NCBI GenBank assembly: GCA_902760805.1
Contig: CACWHY010000024.1
Span: 1-62,543, forward strand
Reading direction: 5' to 3'
Origin: Ruminococcus flavefaciens
GTDB taxonomy: Bacteria > Bacillota > Clostridia > Oscillospirales > Ruminococcaceae
Length of the DNA stretch: 62,543 bases
Part shown: positions 51,404 through 60,940 of the stretch, piece by piece
Layout of the letters: each line of letters starts with the position of its first letter
Position numbering within the stretch: the stretch's first letter is position 1
Translations under genes and position numbers: made by a program
Notes under the pieces: generated by a model
Told to the model about the DNA's origin: nothing
Databases searched by the model: none
The model's input: only the letters and a program-made list of their open reading frames with translations

Positions 51404-51952
51404 ATGATAAAGGCGCATCTTACCTACACCACCGAGCACCTTATGGCTCTTGCTCACTCAAAAAACCGTAGAACACGCCCTCGTCAGATCCTGTTTCGGA
51501 TAGGCTGCGTGCTGTATTTCCTGAGCCTTGATGTTGTGCTCTACTGGTATTTCTATGAGCTCAAAAACAAGACTCTGCTCTGGGCGCTCATGTTCCTTTT
51601 CGTTGTGTCGGCCTATAGCGAGGTGAAGAGGCTCCTAAAGCTGATCCACCTGGACGACGAGGTAAGAAAACTCCCTATCACCGGCGAAGACCGGATCTTC
51701 GTTTTCGGCGAGGAGGAGGACTTCTTCTACGAGCTGATCTCCGACGAGAATGAGAACTCCCGGAAGAATTTCCGCTATGCGCATCTCCATAAAGCCGAGG
51801 AAAGCGACAGCTTCTTTGTGATCTACATAAAACCTGAGCTTGCCTGTATCGTGGGCAAAAAGGACATCACCGAGGGCAGCTCACAGGAGCTGAGAGAGCT
51901 CCTTTCCCGTAAATTGGGGAGCCGCTTCTCCGTCCGGAAAGGAGAATTCTGA
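51404..51952 (+). CDS. YcxB-like membrane protein, copy 1
   Basis: 182 residues, ATG after AGGAGGTCACC. Two hydrophobic spans (about 28-45 and 58-75) followed by a cytoplasmic beta domain of YcxB type, ending AEESDSFFVIYIKPELACIVGKKDI and EGSSQELRELLSRKLGSRF. First of four adjacent paralogues; its stop overlaps the next start (TGATG). Family function is unknown. Confidence 0.7.
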   Translation: MIKAHLTYTTEHLMALAHSKNRRTRPRQILFRIGCVLYFLSLDVVLYWYFYELKNKTLLWALMFLFVVSAYSEVKRLLKLIHLDDEVRKLPITGEDRIFVFGEEEDFFYELISDENENSRKNFRYAHLHKAEESDSFFVIYIKPELACIVGKKDITEGSSQELRELLSRKLGSRFSVRKGEF

Positions 51953-52494
51953 TGATAAAAGCAGATATCCATTACGGCGAGGGGCATTACAAGACCGCTC
52001 TCAAAAACAAGGGAAATCCCTTCCTCAAGGCCATGATCTACAGCCTTATCGTGGCAGTGAGCCTGGCCTTCCTCATAAAGGTCGGCTTCGACCTGATGAA
52101 ATACCACGCCTGGATCCTATGGCTGTATTTAGCGGTTTTCATAATCGTCAACGGCTTCACTCTGGTGCGGCTGGTAGTGCTGCTGCTGGGCGTAAAAAAA
52201 GACGTGATCAAGACCATGTCCAGTGTTTCATACAGCGTGGAGTTTGACGAGGAGGAGCTGATCTTACGCTATGATACAAAGGCAGAATTCGGCGAAAAGC
52301 ACCTGAGATACCCGGTTGTCAAGTGGGCTGACCGGCGAGGGGAATGGTTCCTGATCAACTTAAAGGACAATGAGCTGGTCTTCTCCGAAAAGGAGCTCAC
52401 CGGCGGAAATGCTGAGGAGCTCAGCGCCCTTCTTGCGGAAAAGCTGGGAGCAAAATTCAAGTACGTTAGGAGTTCCGGTCATGATAAGAGCTGA
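51952..52494 (+). CDS. YcxB-like membrane protein, copy 2
   Basis: 180 residues. Two spans (about 28-46 and 55-78), then the YcxB-type domain (VEFDEEELILRYDTKAEFGEKHLRYPVVKWADRRGEWFLINLKDNELVFSEKELTGGNAEEL ends the same way as copy 1). Overlaps both neighbours by a few bases, so the four are translated together. Confidence 0.68.
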   Translation: MIKADIHYGEGHYKTALKNKGNPFLKAMIYSLIVAVSLAFLIKVGFDLMKYHAWILWLYLAVFIIVNGFTLVRLVVLLLGVKKDVIKTMSSVSYSVEFDEEELILRYDTKAEFGEKHLRYPVVKWADRRGEWFLINLKDNELVFSEKELTGGNAEELSALLAEKLGAKFKYVRSSGHDKS

Positions 52495-53017
52495 GGTAAA
52501 ATACACTGAAGATCACTACCGGGAGCTGTCAAAATGCCGGAACAAAATATTCTTTTACATCTTAGGAGCCACCGCACTGGTGAACGTGGGGCTGCTGATA
52601 TTGCTGCTCCTGCTCTCGCTGGTCAGCGGAAAGGGCCTTCCCGAGGACTTCGGCCACCTTTTCGGACTGGTGCTGTTAGTTGTCGGTATGTGGTCGTTAG
52701 ACTGCCTGATGATGTACGTTTTCTTCCCGAAGAGAGCCGCAAAGGTGGAACGGCAGAAATTCGGCGAAAGCAAGGTAAATTTCGCCTTTCATGCGGACAA
52801 GTTCACTGCCGAGCACAGCGGAAAGGACTTCTCCGACAAGATCGAGCTCAACTACGACAAGCTGGACAAGGTCTATGAGACAAAGGATTATTTCCTGCTG
52901 TATCTCCGGTCAAACACAGCCTTCATCATCGGAAAAAACGAGATCTGTGAAGGAAGCCCTCAGGCTCTGAGAGAGCTGCTCCGGACGAAATTCGGCAAAA
53001 GGTACAAAACGAAATGA
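52481..53017 (+). CDS. YcxB-like membrane protein, copy 3
   Basis: 178 residues from ATG 52,481 with TTAGGAGTTCCGGTC upstream, inside the end of copy 2. MIRAEVKYTEDHYREL matches the starts of copies 1 and 2 (MIKA..). Two spans (about 25-43 and 58-80), and the end SNTAFIIGKNEICEGSPQALRELL is a clear match to copy 1. Confidence 0.7.
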   Translation: MIRAEVKYTEDHYRELSKCRNKIFFYILGATALVNVGLLILLLLLSLVSGKGLPEDFGHLFGLVLLVVGMWSLDCLMMYVFFPKRAAKVERQKFGESKVNFAFHADKFTAEHSGKDFSDKIELNYDKLDKVYETKDYFLLYLRSNTAFIIGKNEICEGSPQALRELLRTKFGKRYKTK

Positions 53018-53664
53018 ATGAGAAAACTGGGAACACGGGCAGCAGCGTCATGTATATCAGCGCCCACAGGACCTGCGAGGAAGCCCGGTATTTAGCGGAA
53101 AAGGGCGAGGAGCCCATTGCGCAGATCTCCACAAAAGTCACCAAAAAGGCCTTCATGGACTGCTGCGCTGTGGCGGCAAAAGGCCGCATTTACGCCGAGG
53201 CGCTGCTTGCGCTGCTGGCCGTACTTATGGTGGCCGCAGGTTTTTTCTCCGTGGGAAAATACGGCGGCGAGACTGCCATATGGCTGGTGATGCTTGCCTG
53301 CGGTCCCCTGGGAGCCGCCGCTGCTCTGGAGCTGAAACGAAAAGCCTCCTCACCGGAAAACGCTCTCAAGCGCCGGAAGCTCCTCATAGGCACTGAAGAG
53401 ATCACCGCCGACATCGCCTTTTACTCCGACGAGCTCACCTACCACGACCCCGCCGAGGACGACCGGCACTACCACCGAGGGCTGGTGGTCATCCCATACG
53501 ACAGTTTCAAGCGGATCATCCTCACTGACGAGGCTGCCGCTCTTATAGATAGATCAAATTACGCTGTGACCCTCATGCGTGAGGACATCCCCGACTGGCT
53601 CATGGAATGGGTCAAGGAAAAATGCCTCAGCGCAAAAGTCACCGACAGATCTGTGAAGGTCTGA
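53014..53664 (+). CDS. YcxB-like membrane protein, copy 4 (divergent)
   Basis: 216 residues, overlapping copy 3 by four bases (ATGA). A longer N-terminal part precedes two spans (about 62-77 and 87-100). The outer end (HRGLVVIPYDSFKRIILTDEAAALIDRSNYAVTLMREDI) is related to the others but lacks their IIGKK.. motif. Unknown function. Confidence 0.6.
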   Translation: MNEKTGNTGSSVMYISAHRTCEEARYLAEKGEEPIAQISTKVTKKAFMDCCAVAAKGRIYAEALLALLAVLMVAAGFFSVGKYGGETAIWLVMLACGPLGAAAALELKRKASSPENALKRRKLLIGTEEITADIAFYSDELTYHDPAEDDRHYHRGLVVIPYDSFKRIILTDEAAALIDRSNYAVTLMREDIPDWLMEWVKEKCLSAKVTDRSVKV

Positions 53665-53700
53665 TAAACTACGCCAATAATTAAAAGGGAGATATAGAAT

Positions 53701-55521
53701 ATGATAAGAGAAGACCTGAGAAACATTGCGATCATCGCCCACGTTGACCACGGTAAGACTACCCTTGTTGACGAGATGCTCAAGCAGGGCGGTGTTTTCC
53801 GTGAGAACCAGACCGTTGCCGAGAGAGTTATGGACTCAAACGACATCGAGCGTGAGAGAGGTATCACGATCCTTGCGAAAAATACCTCAGTTATGTACAA
53901 CGACATCAAGATCAACATCATCGACACCCCCGGCCACGCTGATTTCGGCGGAGAGGTAGAGCGTGTCCTGGAAATGGTAGACGGCGTTCTCCTGCTGGTA
54001 GACGCTGCCGAGGGACCCATGCCCCAGACCAGATTCGTTCTGTCCAAGGCTCTTGAAATGGGTCACAAGATCATCGTTGTGGTAAACAAGATCGACCGTC
54101 CTGACGCAAGACTTGACGAGATTGGCGACGAGGTGCTGGAGCTCCTCCTGGACCTTGACGCAAACGACGAGCAGCTTGAGTCTCCTATCCTCTTCTGCTC
54201 AGGAAGAAGCGGTACAGCCTCCCTCAGCCAGTATGAGGCCGGCACAGACCTCAAGCCCCTGTTCGATACTATCATCGACTACATCGAGCCCCCCAAGGGC
54301 GAGGAGGAAGAGCCCCTTCAGATGCTCATCTCCTCTATCGACTATAACGAGTACGTTGGCCGTATCGGTATCGGACGCATCGTAAGAGGAAGCATCAAGG
54401 TCAACCAGCAGGTGACTGTCTGTGATTACACCGGCTCAAAGAGCAACTACAACTCAAAGATCGTTTCCCTTCTCCAGATCCAGGGTCTCCAGAGAGTTCC
54501 CGTGCAGGAGGCTAAGGTAGGCGACATCGTGTGGATCTCAGGTATCGAGAACATCACTATCGGCGATACTATCTGCGCAACTGATGCTCCCGAGCCCCTG
54601 CCCTTCGTCAAGATCTCTGAGCCTACTGTGGAGATGACCTTCTCAGTAAACGACAGCCCCTTCGCAGGACGTGAGGGCAAGTTCGTTACCTCTCGTCAGC
54701 TCCGTGAGAGGCTTTTCCGTGAGCTGCTCAAGGACGTTTCTCTCAGAGTTACAGAAACTGACTCCACCGACGCCTTCCGTGTTGCAGGAAGAGGCGAGAT
54801 GCACCTTTCCATCCTCATCGAGAACATGAGAAGAGAAGGCTATGAGCTGGGCGTTTCAACTCCCCGTGTACTGTTCAAGGAGGACGAGAACGGCAAGAAG
54901 CTGGAGCCTATCGAGCGCCTTGTTATCGACGTTCCCGAGGACTGCGTGGGCTCAGTTATGGAGAAAATGGGCTCCCGAAAGGGCGAGCTTGTAACAATGC
55001 ACCCCCAGGGCAGCCGCATGAGGATCGAGTTCCTGGTGCCTGCAAGAGGACTTTTCGGCTATAAGAGCGAGTTCCTCACCGACACAAAGGGCGAGGGCAT
55101 TATGAGCCACGTTTTCGAGGGATATGAGCCCTACAAGGGCGACATCGAGCGCAGGAACACCGGCTCACTGGTATCCTTCGAGACCGGTGAGGCTGTTACA
55201 TACGGACTTTACAACGCACAGGAGAGAGGCCAGCTGTTCATTCCTGCCGGCACTCCTGTTTATGAGGGAATGATCGTTGGAGCTTCTCCCAAGACCGAGG
55301 ATCTGGTCGTAAATGTGTGCAAGAAGAAGCACCTGACCAATACCCGTGCCAGCGGAAGCGACGACGCTCTGAGACTTGTTCCGCCCAGAGTTATGAGCCT
55401 GGAGGACTGTCTGGAATTCCTGGCAGACGACGAGCTTCTTGAGGTAACACCTGAGTCACTGCGTATCCGCAAGAGAGTTCTCAGCAACACTCAGAGAGCG
55501 AAGAACAGAGCAAAGCAGTAA
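53701..55521 (+). CDS. typA: Translational GTPase TypA/BipA
   Basis: 606 residues. GTPase motifs are clear: G1 AHVDHGKTTL, G2 RERGITILAKN, G3 DTPGHADFGGEVERVLEMVDG, G4 NKIDRP. The C-terminal domain specific to TypA/BipA (GYEPYKGDIERRNTGSLVSF, ASGSDDALRLVPP) is present. A ribosome-associated GTPase needed in stress or cold growth. Start ATG 53,701 after AAAAGGGAG. Confidence 0.95.
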   Translation: MIREDLRNIAIIAHVDHGKTTLVDEMLKQGGVFRENQTVAERVMDSNDIERERGITILAKNTSVMYNDIKINIIDTPGHADFGGEVERVLEMVDGVLLLVDAAEGPMPQTRFVLSKALEMGHKIIVVVNKIDRPDARLDEIGDEVLELLLDLDANDEQLESPILFCSGRSGTASLSQYEAGTDLKPLFDTIIDYIEPPKGEEEEPLQMLISSIDYNEYVGRIGIGRIVRGSIKVNQQVTVCDYTGSKSNYNSKIVSLLQIQGLQRVPVQEAKVGDIVWISGIENITIGDTICATDAPEPLPFVKISEPTVEMTFSVNDSPFAGREGKFVTSRQLRERLFRELLKDVSLRVTETDSTDAFRVAGRGEMHLSILIENMRREGYELGVSTPRVLFKEDENGKKLEPIERLVIDVPEDCVGSVMEKMGSRKGELVTMHPQGSRMRIEFLVPARGLFGYKSEFLTDTKGEGIMSHVFEGYEPYKGDIERRNTGSLVSFETGEAVTYGLYNAQERGQLFIPAGTPVYEGMIVGASPKTEDLVVNVCKKKHLTNTRASGSDDALRLVPPRVMSLEDCLEFLADDELLEVTPESLRIRKRVLSNTQRAKNRAKQ

Positions 55522-55524
55522 GTA

Positions 55525-55742
55525 GGGGGCGCCTCACAAAACTATCATGAAGCGAATTAAAAGGCAAAAGTTTCGCTCAAGCCTTTTCAAAGGCTTGCAG
55601 GATCCAGGGACGGCGTCCCTGGACGCACTCCGCAGAGTGCGGAACTCTCCTGCTTGAAGAGCTCCGCAAGGGGTGAATGAAAAAACAGTCCGGTGGACTG
55701 ATTTTTCAGAGGGGGAGCCCTGCGATAGAGGGCGCCCCCTTG
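55525..55742. repeat. Hairpin-rich intergenic element of about 215 bases
   Basis: Terminal inverted AGGGGGCGCC (55,525) and GGCGCCCCCT (55,730) bracket four internal hairpins: AAGCCTTTTCAAAGGCTT, CAGGGACGGCGTCCCTG, CACTCCGCAGAGTG and CAGTCCGGTGGACTG. No gene is supported within it. The outer pair resembles a folded small mobile or regulatory element of the kind seen in related genomes, but I have no second copy in this window. Confidence 0.55.
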
Positions 55743-55860
55743 TATGCCATGCGAAAACGTATGCCTCAGACCGCCTGCCGGTCTGAAATGATCGTTCCAA
55801 ATTTCATATATCCAACACAAAAAAACCACATAATATCCAGAAACAGGAGATAACATTATT

Positions 55861-56559
55861 ATGAGAAATATCGCATTGTTCGCTGCTGTGCTCCTGATAG
55901 CCGGCTGCGCTGCCGGCTGCGGAGACAAAGCCAGCTCCTCATCTCCTTCCTCTTCCTCCTCTTCTCAGGAGATCCCGGAGGAAAGCTCTGAGGAGAGCGT
56001 GCTCATCATCGATCCGGACGGAAATATCCTTGATGAGAAGCCCACTGAGGTGCCCAGATCTGTAGTTGACGCAGGCGACTTCGAATATGAGCTCTCAGAG
56101 GGAAGAGCTGTGATCACCAAGTACAACGGCAATGCCGAAGTGGTGGAGATCCCGGCTGAGCTTGGCGGAGCTCCTGTTGCTGAGATCAGCTACTACGCTT
56201 TTGAAGCTAAGTACGACATAAAGAAGATCACCCTCCCCGAGACCGTGGATAAGATCTGTGAGTTCGCATTCATGGACTGCTCCTCTTTGGAGGAGATCAA
56301 TATCCCCGAGGGCGTGACCACTATCGAGCGTGGCGCATTCGTTGCCTGCACAAGCCTAAAGGCGCTCACGATCCCGGCTGCCTGCACCGATGTGCAGGAG
56401 GAGGCCTTTACCGCCTGTGAGAGCATGACCTCTCTCACCATCAACAACCCCGATCTGGCCTATAAGAACTGGGGACTGGAGGATCTTCCTGAACTGAAGA
56501 TCACCGCTCCCGAGGGCTCAGCTGTCTACAACTGGGCTCAGGCTATGGGCAAGGTCTGA
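55861..56559 (+). CDS. Lipoprotein with BspA-type leucine-rich repeats
   Basis: 232 residues. Lipobox AAGC near residue 20, Ser-rich linker (about 25-45), then LRR_5 repeats (ISYYAFEAKYDIKKITLPETVDKICEFAF, VTTIERGAFVACTSLKALTI). A surface-anchored recognition protein, related in fold to the LRR genes at 10.5 and 20.2 kb. The 13-base gap to the next lipoprotein suggests one transcript. Start ATG 55,861 with ACAGGAGATAACATT. Confidence 0.75.
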   Translation: MRNIALFAAVLLIAGCAAGCGDKASSSSPSSSSSSQEIPEESSEESVLIIDPDGNILDEKPTEVPRSVVDAGDFEYELSEGRAVITKYNGNAEVVEIPAELGGAPVAEISYYAFEAKYDIKKITLPETVDKICEFAFMDCSSLEEINIPEGVTTIERGAFVACTSLKALTIPAACTDVQEEAFTACESMTSLTINNPDLAYKNWGLEDLPELKITAPEGSAVYNWAQAMGKV

Positions 56560-56572
56560 AAGGAGCACCACT

Positions 56573-57238
56573 ATGACTGTTAAGCAGATACTTGCAGCCG
56601 CAGCTGCCCTGGTTTGCTGTTTGAGCGCCGGATCCTGCGTGAAAAGCGATGTCCCCAGCTCACAGGCTGAGATCTCAGTGGGCGCTGAGGGAGTTGGCGA
56701 TGTGGTAACTCCTGCTGCCGACAGCGAGGAGGCTGAGCTGGGCGATTACCGCTACAGCGCAAGCGGAGTTAAGCTCTACTACGACGATACACAGGTGCCC
56801 ACCGGCATCATGCTGGCCTTGGAAAAATACTTCACCAGCTACGCAACTCGGGACTACGAGGCCTATAAGACCTGCGTCTATCCCGGATATGTGGACAAAA
56901 TGGAGGACTACCTCCAGCGTGAATACGGCTACGGTCAGGAAAATTCCTTCACTATCCAGTGCGACAACCTTGTGGCAAACGTCGGCGATGAGTTCACCGT
57001 TACCCGTGTGAAGGCTGAGCCTACAGGCAGCGAGTCGCCCGAGGGCTTCTTCTCCTACCTCAACGAGTGCTTCGGCTCGGATTACTACAGCCAGATCTCC
57101 CAGGACAGCGACAATATGCACGACCTTTACTTCAGTATTATGGTAAAACCCAAAGGAAGCGAGGAGGAGACCCTCCTCATCAGCGATTTTGAGATAGTTT
57201 TTGCCGAAAAAGACGGCGCATTTTATACTTTTGGCTAA
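56573..57238 (+). CDS. Lipoprotein of unknown function
   Basis: 221 residues. Lipobox AGSC near residue 22. A 40-residue Ala/Glu linker precedes a compact domain (YFTSYATRDYEAYKTCVYPGYVDKMEDYL ... FFSYLNECFGSDYY) with an alpha/beta pattern like an NTF2-type sensor domain. The next gene is a paralogue. Third position in a lipoprotein trio with the LRR gene. Confidence 0.6.
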   Translation: MTVKQILAAAAALVCCLSAGSCVKSDVPSSQAEISVGAEGVGDVVTPAADSEEAELGDYRYSASGVKLYYDDTQVPTGIMLALEKYFTSYATRDYEAYKTCVYPGYVDKMEDYLQREYGYGQENSFTIQCDNLVANVGDEFTVTRVKAEPTGSESPEGFFSYLNECFGSDYYSQISQDSDNMHDLYFSIMVKPKGSEEETLLISDFEIVFAEKDGAFYTFG

Positions 57239-57252
57239 GGGAGGCCTTTTTT

Positions 57253-57975
57253 ATGAAGGACGTATTGAGAAAAACAGCGGCTCTTGCTCTTGTGGGAGCA
57301 ATGGCCTTTGGTACAGCTGCCTGCGGAGATAAGAAAAACTCATCAGATGGCGATAACCATGAGGGAAACATGGCGGCGGCTAATGTCTCCGGCGATGTGG
57401 CTGAGGAGGATCTGCCCTACGGAGCTACCATGACCCAGCTCCTCCCCTCTATCAACGAGGATGTCCCGATCACGATCGAGCTGGACGAGCGCTTCATTGA
57501 TCAGGAGGCCGGAATTGCGGTGTCCAATTACCTCTCCGCCCTCACAAATGCCGATGCGGCCCTTATGGAGAAGGCCTTCTATCCGCCTTACCTGAAGGCT
57601 TCATACGAGGCCGGCGGCTTCTCCTCCGCTCAGGAATACCTTGACGAGGTCCAGGCAAACCTGTTCAGCGTTATCGCCGAGCACGCTCAGAAGGACGTGG
57701 ATCAGATCACCGTTGACTACATCATCGTGGACAACTGCTACTCAGAGGGAGATGCTGAGGCAGGCAGCCATTTCTCCGATATGGACCAGATCCTCAGCGA
57801 CAGCCTGGGCTCTGACTTCTTATCAAAGGTGGAGGAAGGCTCACGAAGAGAGCTGTATGTGGATTTCACCTATGTTCTGCCAAATGACGACACAAGCTAT
57901 GACTACAACTACGGCACAGGCTATCCCCTGAGAATGTACCTGTACAAGATCGACGGCCAATACTACGTTGTATGA
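57253..57975 (+). CDS. Lipoprotein paralogous to the preceding one
   Basis: 240 residues. Lipobox GTAAC near residue 22. The domain (SNYLSALTNADAALMEKAFYPPYLKASYEAGGFSSAQEYLDEV ... FSDMDQILSDSLGSDFL) follows the same order as the 56,573 gene, so they arose by duplication. Start ATG 57,253, ribosome site AAGGGAGGCC. Ends at a strong terminator. Function unknown. Confidence 0.6.
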   Translation: MKDVLRKTAALALVGAMAFGTAACGDKKNSSDGDNHEGNMAAANVSGDVAEEDLPYGATMTQLLPSINEDVPITIELDERFIDQEAGIAVSNYLSALTNADAALMEKAFYPPYLKASYEAGGFSSAQEYLDEVQANLFSVIAEHAQKDVDQITVDYIIVDNCYSEGDAEAGSHFSDMDQILSDSLGSDFLSKVEEGSRRELYVDFTYVLPNDDTSYDYNYGTGYPLRMYLYKIDGQYYVV

Positions 57976-57981
57976 TACCGG

Positions 57982-58010
57982 GCGGCGCACAACTGTGCGC
58001 CGTTTTTTTT
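57982..58010 (+). terminator. Terminator of the lipoprotein trio
   Basis: CGGCGCACA and TGTGCGCCG stem followed by eight Ts. Confidence 0.85.
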
Positions 58011-58044
58011 GGCAGTCTGCGCCAAAGAAATCCCCCGGAAACGG

Positions 58045-58073
58045 TTGCATTTCTGCGCTCAGTATGGTATAAT
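58045..58073 (+). promoter_or_regulatory. nadB promoter
   Basis: TTGCAT (58,045-58,050), 17-base spacer, TATAAT (58,068-58,073). Confidence 0.65.
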
Positions 58074-58109
58074 AACAGTGTATATATTTCCGGAAAAGGA
58101 CGTGATCTT

Positions 58110-59567
58110 ATGTCTGTCAATTACGATGTTATCATTGCCGGCTGCGGAGCTGCCGGCCTTTATGCCGCTATCAATCTCCCCTCTGAGCTGAAGGTGCTCA
58201 TCATCTGCAAGCGTGAGCTCTCTCTGTGCAACTCTTCTCTTGCTCAGGGCGGTATCGCCGGCGTTTATAACTCGCCCACCGATAATATCCAGTACCACCA
58301 GAACGACACTCTCATCGCCGGCGGCTTCAAGAACAGCGTGGACGCCGTCCACACCCTGGTAAGCGAGGCTGCTCAGGATATAGAGCACATCATCGAGCTG
58401 GGCGTGGATTTCGACAAAAACCCCGACGGCACCTACCACCGCACCCTTGAAGGCGGCCACAGCCACCACCGTATCTTCCACCACGCCGATGCTACCGGCA
58501 AGGAGATCACTTCTACTCTTCTGAGGAACGTTCAGCAGCTCCCCAATGTGACCATCATGGAAAATACGATCATGTGCGCCGTTAAACAGACTACTACCGG
58601 CTACTCAGCCTTCCTCAAGACTCAGGAGGACGAGTATTTCACCGCTAACTGCCACTTCATGATCCTTGCAACAGGCGGTATCGGCAGAGTTTACCAGTTC
58701 ACGACGAATTCCGCTATCGCTACCGGCGACGGCATCACTTTCGCCTATGAGATGGGCGCTAAGATCAAAAATCTCAGCTATGTGCAGTTCCACCCCACAG
58801 CCTTCAACAACAGGGCTACCCGTGAGTGCTTCCTGATCTCAGAGGCTGTTCGTGGCGAGGGCGCTTACCTGCTCAACTGCCACAAGGAGCGCTTCATGCA
58901 CAACTATGATGAGCGTCTGGAGCTTGCTCCCCGTGATGTTGTTTCCCACGCTATCATTTTGGAGTCCCGTAAGCAGAATTCCACCGATTTCTACCTGGAC
59001 ATCAGCTACAAGGACAGCGAGTTCCTCAAAAAGCGCTTCCCCATGATCTACCAGAACCTTCTGGAGCAGGGCTATGATCTGACCAAGGAGCCCGTACCGA
59101 TCTTCCCATGCCAGCACTACCTCATGGGCGGTATCGACGTTGACAGAGACTCAGAGACAAGCCTGCGCAACCTCTATGCCTGCGGCGAGTGCTCTCACAC
59201 CGGCGTCCACGGAAGCAACCGCCTTGCCAGCAATTCCCTGCTGGAGGCTCTGGTCTTCTCACGCCATGCTGCAAACAGCATCGCCTCACGGATCGACTCA
59301 GCTCCTGCCGACTTTGAGGAGGCTCAGTTCGATGCCCACATCGGCGCTCCCCATATTCCCAAGGGAGTCCGCACTGAGGCCAGAAAGATCATGCAGAGCG
59401 CTCACTTCGTCATCCCCGACAAGGAGGCCGCCGCTGAGGGCTACAAGCGTGTTCGTGAGATTCGTGACGACCTTCTCACAGGCGGCTATCTGGTGGACGC
59501 TGACTACGTTCTCGCAAAATCCATCGTCACTGTTGCCTACATCATCCTGGGCGAAATGATCCAGTGA
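58110..59567 (+). CDS. nadB: L-aspartate oxidase
   Basis: 485 residues from ATG 58,110 (AAAAGGACGTGATCTT). FAD site IIAGCGAAGLYAA at the start; the family words SLAQGGIAGVYN, HRTLEGGHSHHRIFHHADATGKEI and CGECSHTGVHGSNRLASNSLLEALVF are present. It converts aspartate to iminoaspartate, the first NAD precursor step. The partner quinolinate synthase nadA is not in the window. First gene of a unit with a dockerin-VanY gene and nadC. Confidence 0.92.
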   Translation: MSVNYDVIIAGCGAAGLYAAINLPSELKVLIICKRELSLCNSSLAQGGIAGVYNSPTDNIQYHQNDTLIAGGFKNSVDAVHTLVSEAAQDIEHIIELGVDFDKNPDGTYHRTLEGGHSHHRIFHHADATGKEITSTLLRNVQQLPNVTIMENTIMCAVKQTTTGYSAFLKTQEDEYFTANCHFMILATGGIGRVYQFTTNSAIATGDGITFAYEMGAKIKNLSYVQFHPTAFNNRATRECFLISEAVRGEGAYLLNCHKERFMHNYDERLELAPRDVVSHAIILESRKQNSTDFYLDISYKDSEFLKKRFPMIYQNLLEQGYDLTKEPVPIFPCQHYLMGGIDVDRDSETSLRNLYACGECSHTGVHGSNRLASNSLLEALVFSRHAANSIASRIDSAPADFEEAQFDAHIGAPHIPKGVRTEARKIMQSAHFVIPDKEAAAEGYKRVREIRDDLLTGGYLVDADYVLAKSIVTVAYIILGEMIQ

Positions 59568-59591
59568 CCCATTTCCTAAGGAGGAAATACA

Positions 59592-60926
59592 ATGCACACA
59601 CTAAAAAAGCTCATAGCTCTGGCGGCAGGCGCTGTCATTGCGCTGTGCGCTTCTATGACCGCTGATGCGGCCTCATACAAATACGACTACAACATGGACG
59701 GAGTTTCCGACGGCGACGACCTTCAGGCTCTGGGAGACTACCTCCTGGGCCGTGATACCCTGGAAAAAGACGCCTATGACTCCGGCGACCTCAACGGCGA
59801 CGGAAAGGTAAACGTTTTCGACCTGATCCTCATGAGACAGTACAACGAGGAGTTCGGCCAGAAGACCCCTAAGGGTATGTGGATCGGCTCCGGCTATGAC
59901 GGAGTGAGATACTTCTGGTGGAACGGCGACAGCAGCCTTTTCTGCCCGGCTTCATCGGGAGTTTCTACCGACTTCACCTTCACTCAGGAGGGCAGCTCGC
60001 TTGATCTGACAATGAGCACAGGCGGCACGGCTTCTGCTAAGATAAAGTGGCTCAGCGACAAGAGCTTCCAGATAGACTGGGCCGGCACTGGCACCGAGAC
60101 CTTCACCTACTACGGCAGCTACAAGATCAACACCACCTACGACATCTCCGGAAAATACGCCACATCCGGCAAGTACGGCGAGAGATGGTTCGTTATCGAC
60201 AAGCTCACCGGAGACCACCGCAAGGCGGGAAGCGCCGACCGCACATACTTCTCCTACTTCTTCGATTCCGGCAAGCTGGTGCTGGTCTACCGTGACGGAT
60301 CGGTCAGCAAGTGCGGCTTCACACGGATCGACAGGGACCACTTCACAGTCACCTGGCCAAACAAGGCCACGGAGAAGTTCACAAGGCGTGCTGTTGAGGT
60401 GAAAAACGGCATCACCTACGTCAACGGCATTCTCATCGCCAACAAGACCTACGCTCTGCCTGAGAGCTATGCTCCCGGCGGACTTACTCAAGAGACCGCA
60501 GCGGCCTACAACGAGATGAAGGCTGCTGCCACTGCTGACGGTATCCCCATGTGGATCTGCTCAGGCTACAGGTCCTACAGCTATCAGAGCCAGCTCTACA
60601 ACAACTACGCTGCCCGTGACGGAAAGGCCAAGGCTGATACATACTCCGCCCGTCCCGGACACTCCGAGCACCAGACTGGTCTGGCAATGGACATAAACTA
60701 CGCTGACGACTCGTTCCTGGGAACTCCCACAGCAGACTGGCTTGCGAAAAACTGCTGGAAATACGGCTTCATTATCCGCTATCCCAAGGGCAAGGAGAGT
60801 ATTACCGGCTATAAGTACGAGCCCTGGCACGTCCGCTATCTGGGCAAGGAGACCGCCAAGCTGGTCTACGACTCCGGGCTTTGCCTTGAGGAGTACCTCA
60901 TGATCAGCTCAAAGTATTCTCAATGA
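59592..60926 (+). CDS. Dockerin-containing VanY-type D-alanyl-D-alanine carboxypeptidase
   Basis: 444 residues. Signal peptide (ends ADAAS), an N-terminal dockerin (about 30-90, DYNMDGVSDGDDLQALGDYL and GDLNGDGKVNVFDLILMRQY), a central beta region of unknown family (about 95-270), then a VanY/peptidase M15 domain (about 285-440) with zinc motif SEHQTGLAMD and EPWHVRYLG. It would trim peptidoglycan stems, but the dockerin places it on the extracellular scaffold. It sits in the NAD gene unit between nadB and nadC, 24 and 14 bases from each. Confidence 0.82.
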   Translation: MHTLKKLIALAAGAVIALCASMTADAASYKYDYNMDGVSDGDDLQALGDYLLGRDTLEKDAYDSGDLNGDGKVNVFDLILMRQYNEEFGQKTPKGMWIGSGYDGVRYFWWNGDSSLFCPASSGVSTDFTFTQEGSSLDLTMSTGGTASAKIKWLSDKSFQIDWAGTGTETFTYYGSYKINTTYDISGKYATSGKYGERWFVIDKLTGDHRKAGSADRTYFSYFFDSGKLVLVYRDGSVSKCGFTRIDRDHFTVTWPNKATEKFTRRAVEVKNGITYVNGILIANKTYALPESYAPGGLTQETAAAYNEMKAAATADGIPMWICSGYRSYSYQSQLYNNYAARDGKAKADTYSARPGHSEHQTGLAMDINYADDSFLGTPTADWLAKNCWKYGFIIRYPKGKESITGYKYEPWHVRYLGKETAKLVYDSGLCLEEYLMISSKYSQ

Positions 60927-60940
60927 AAGGAATTACCGCT

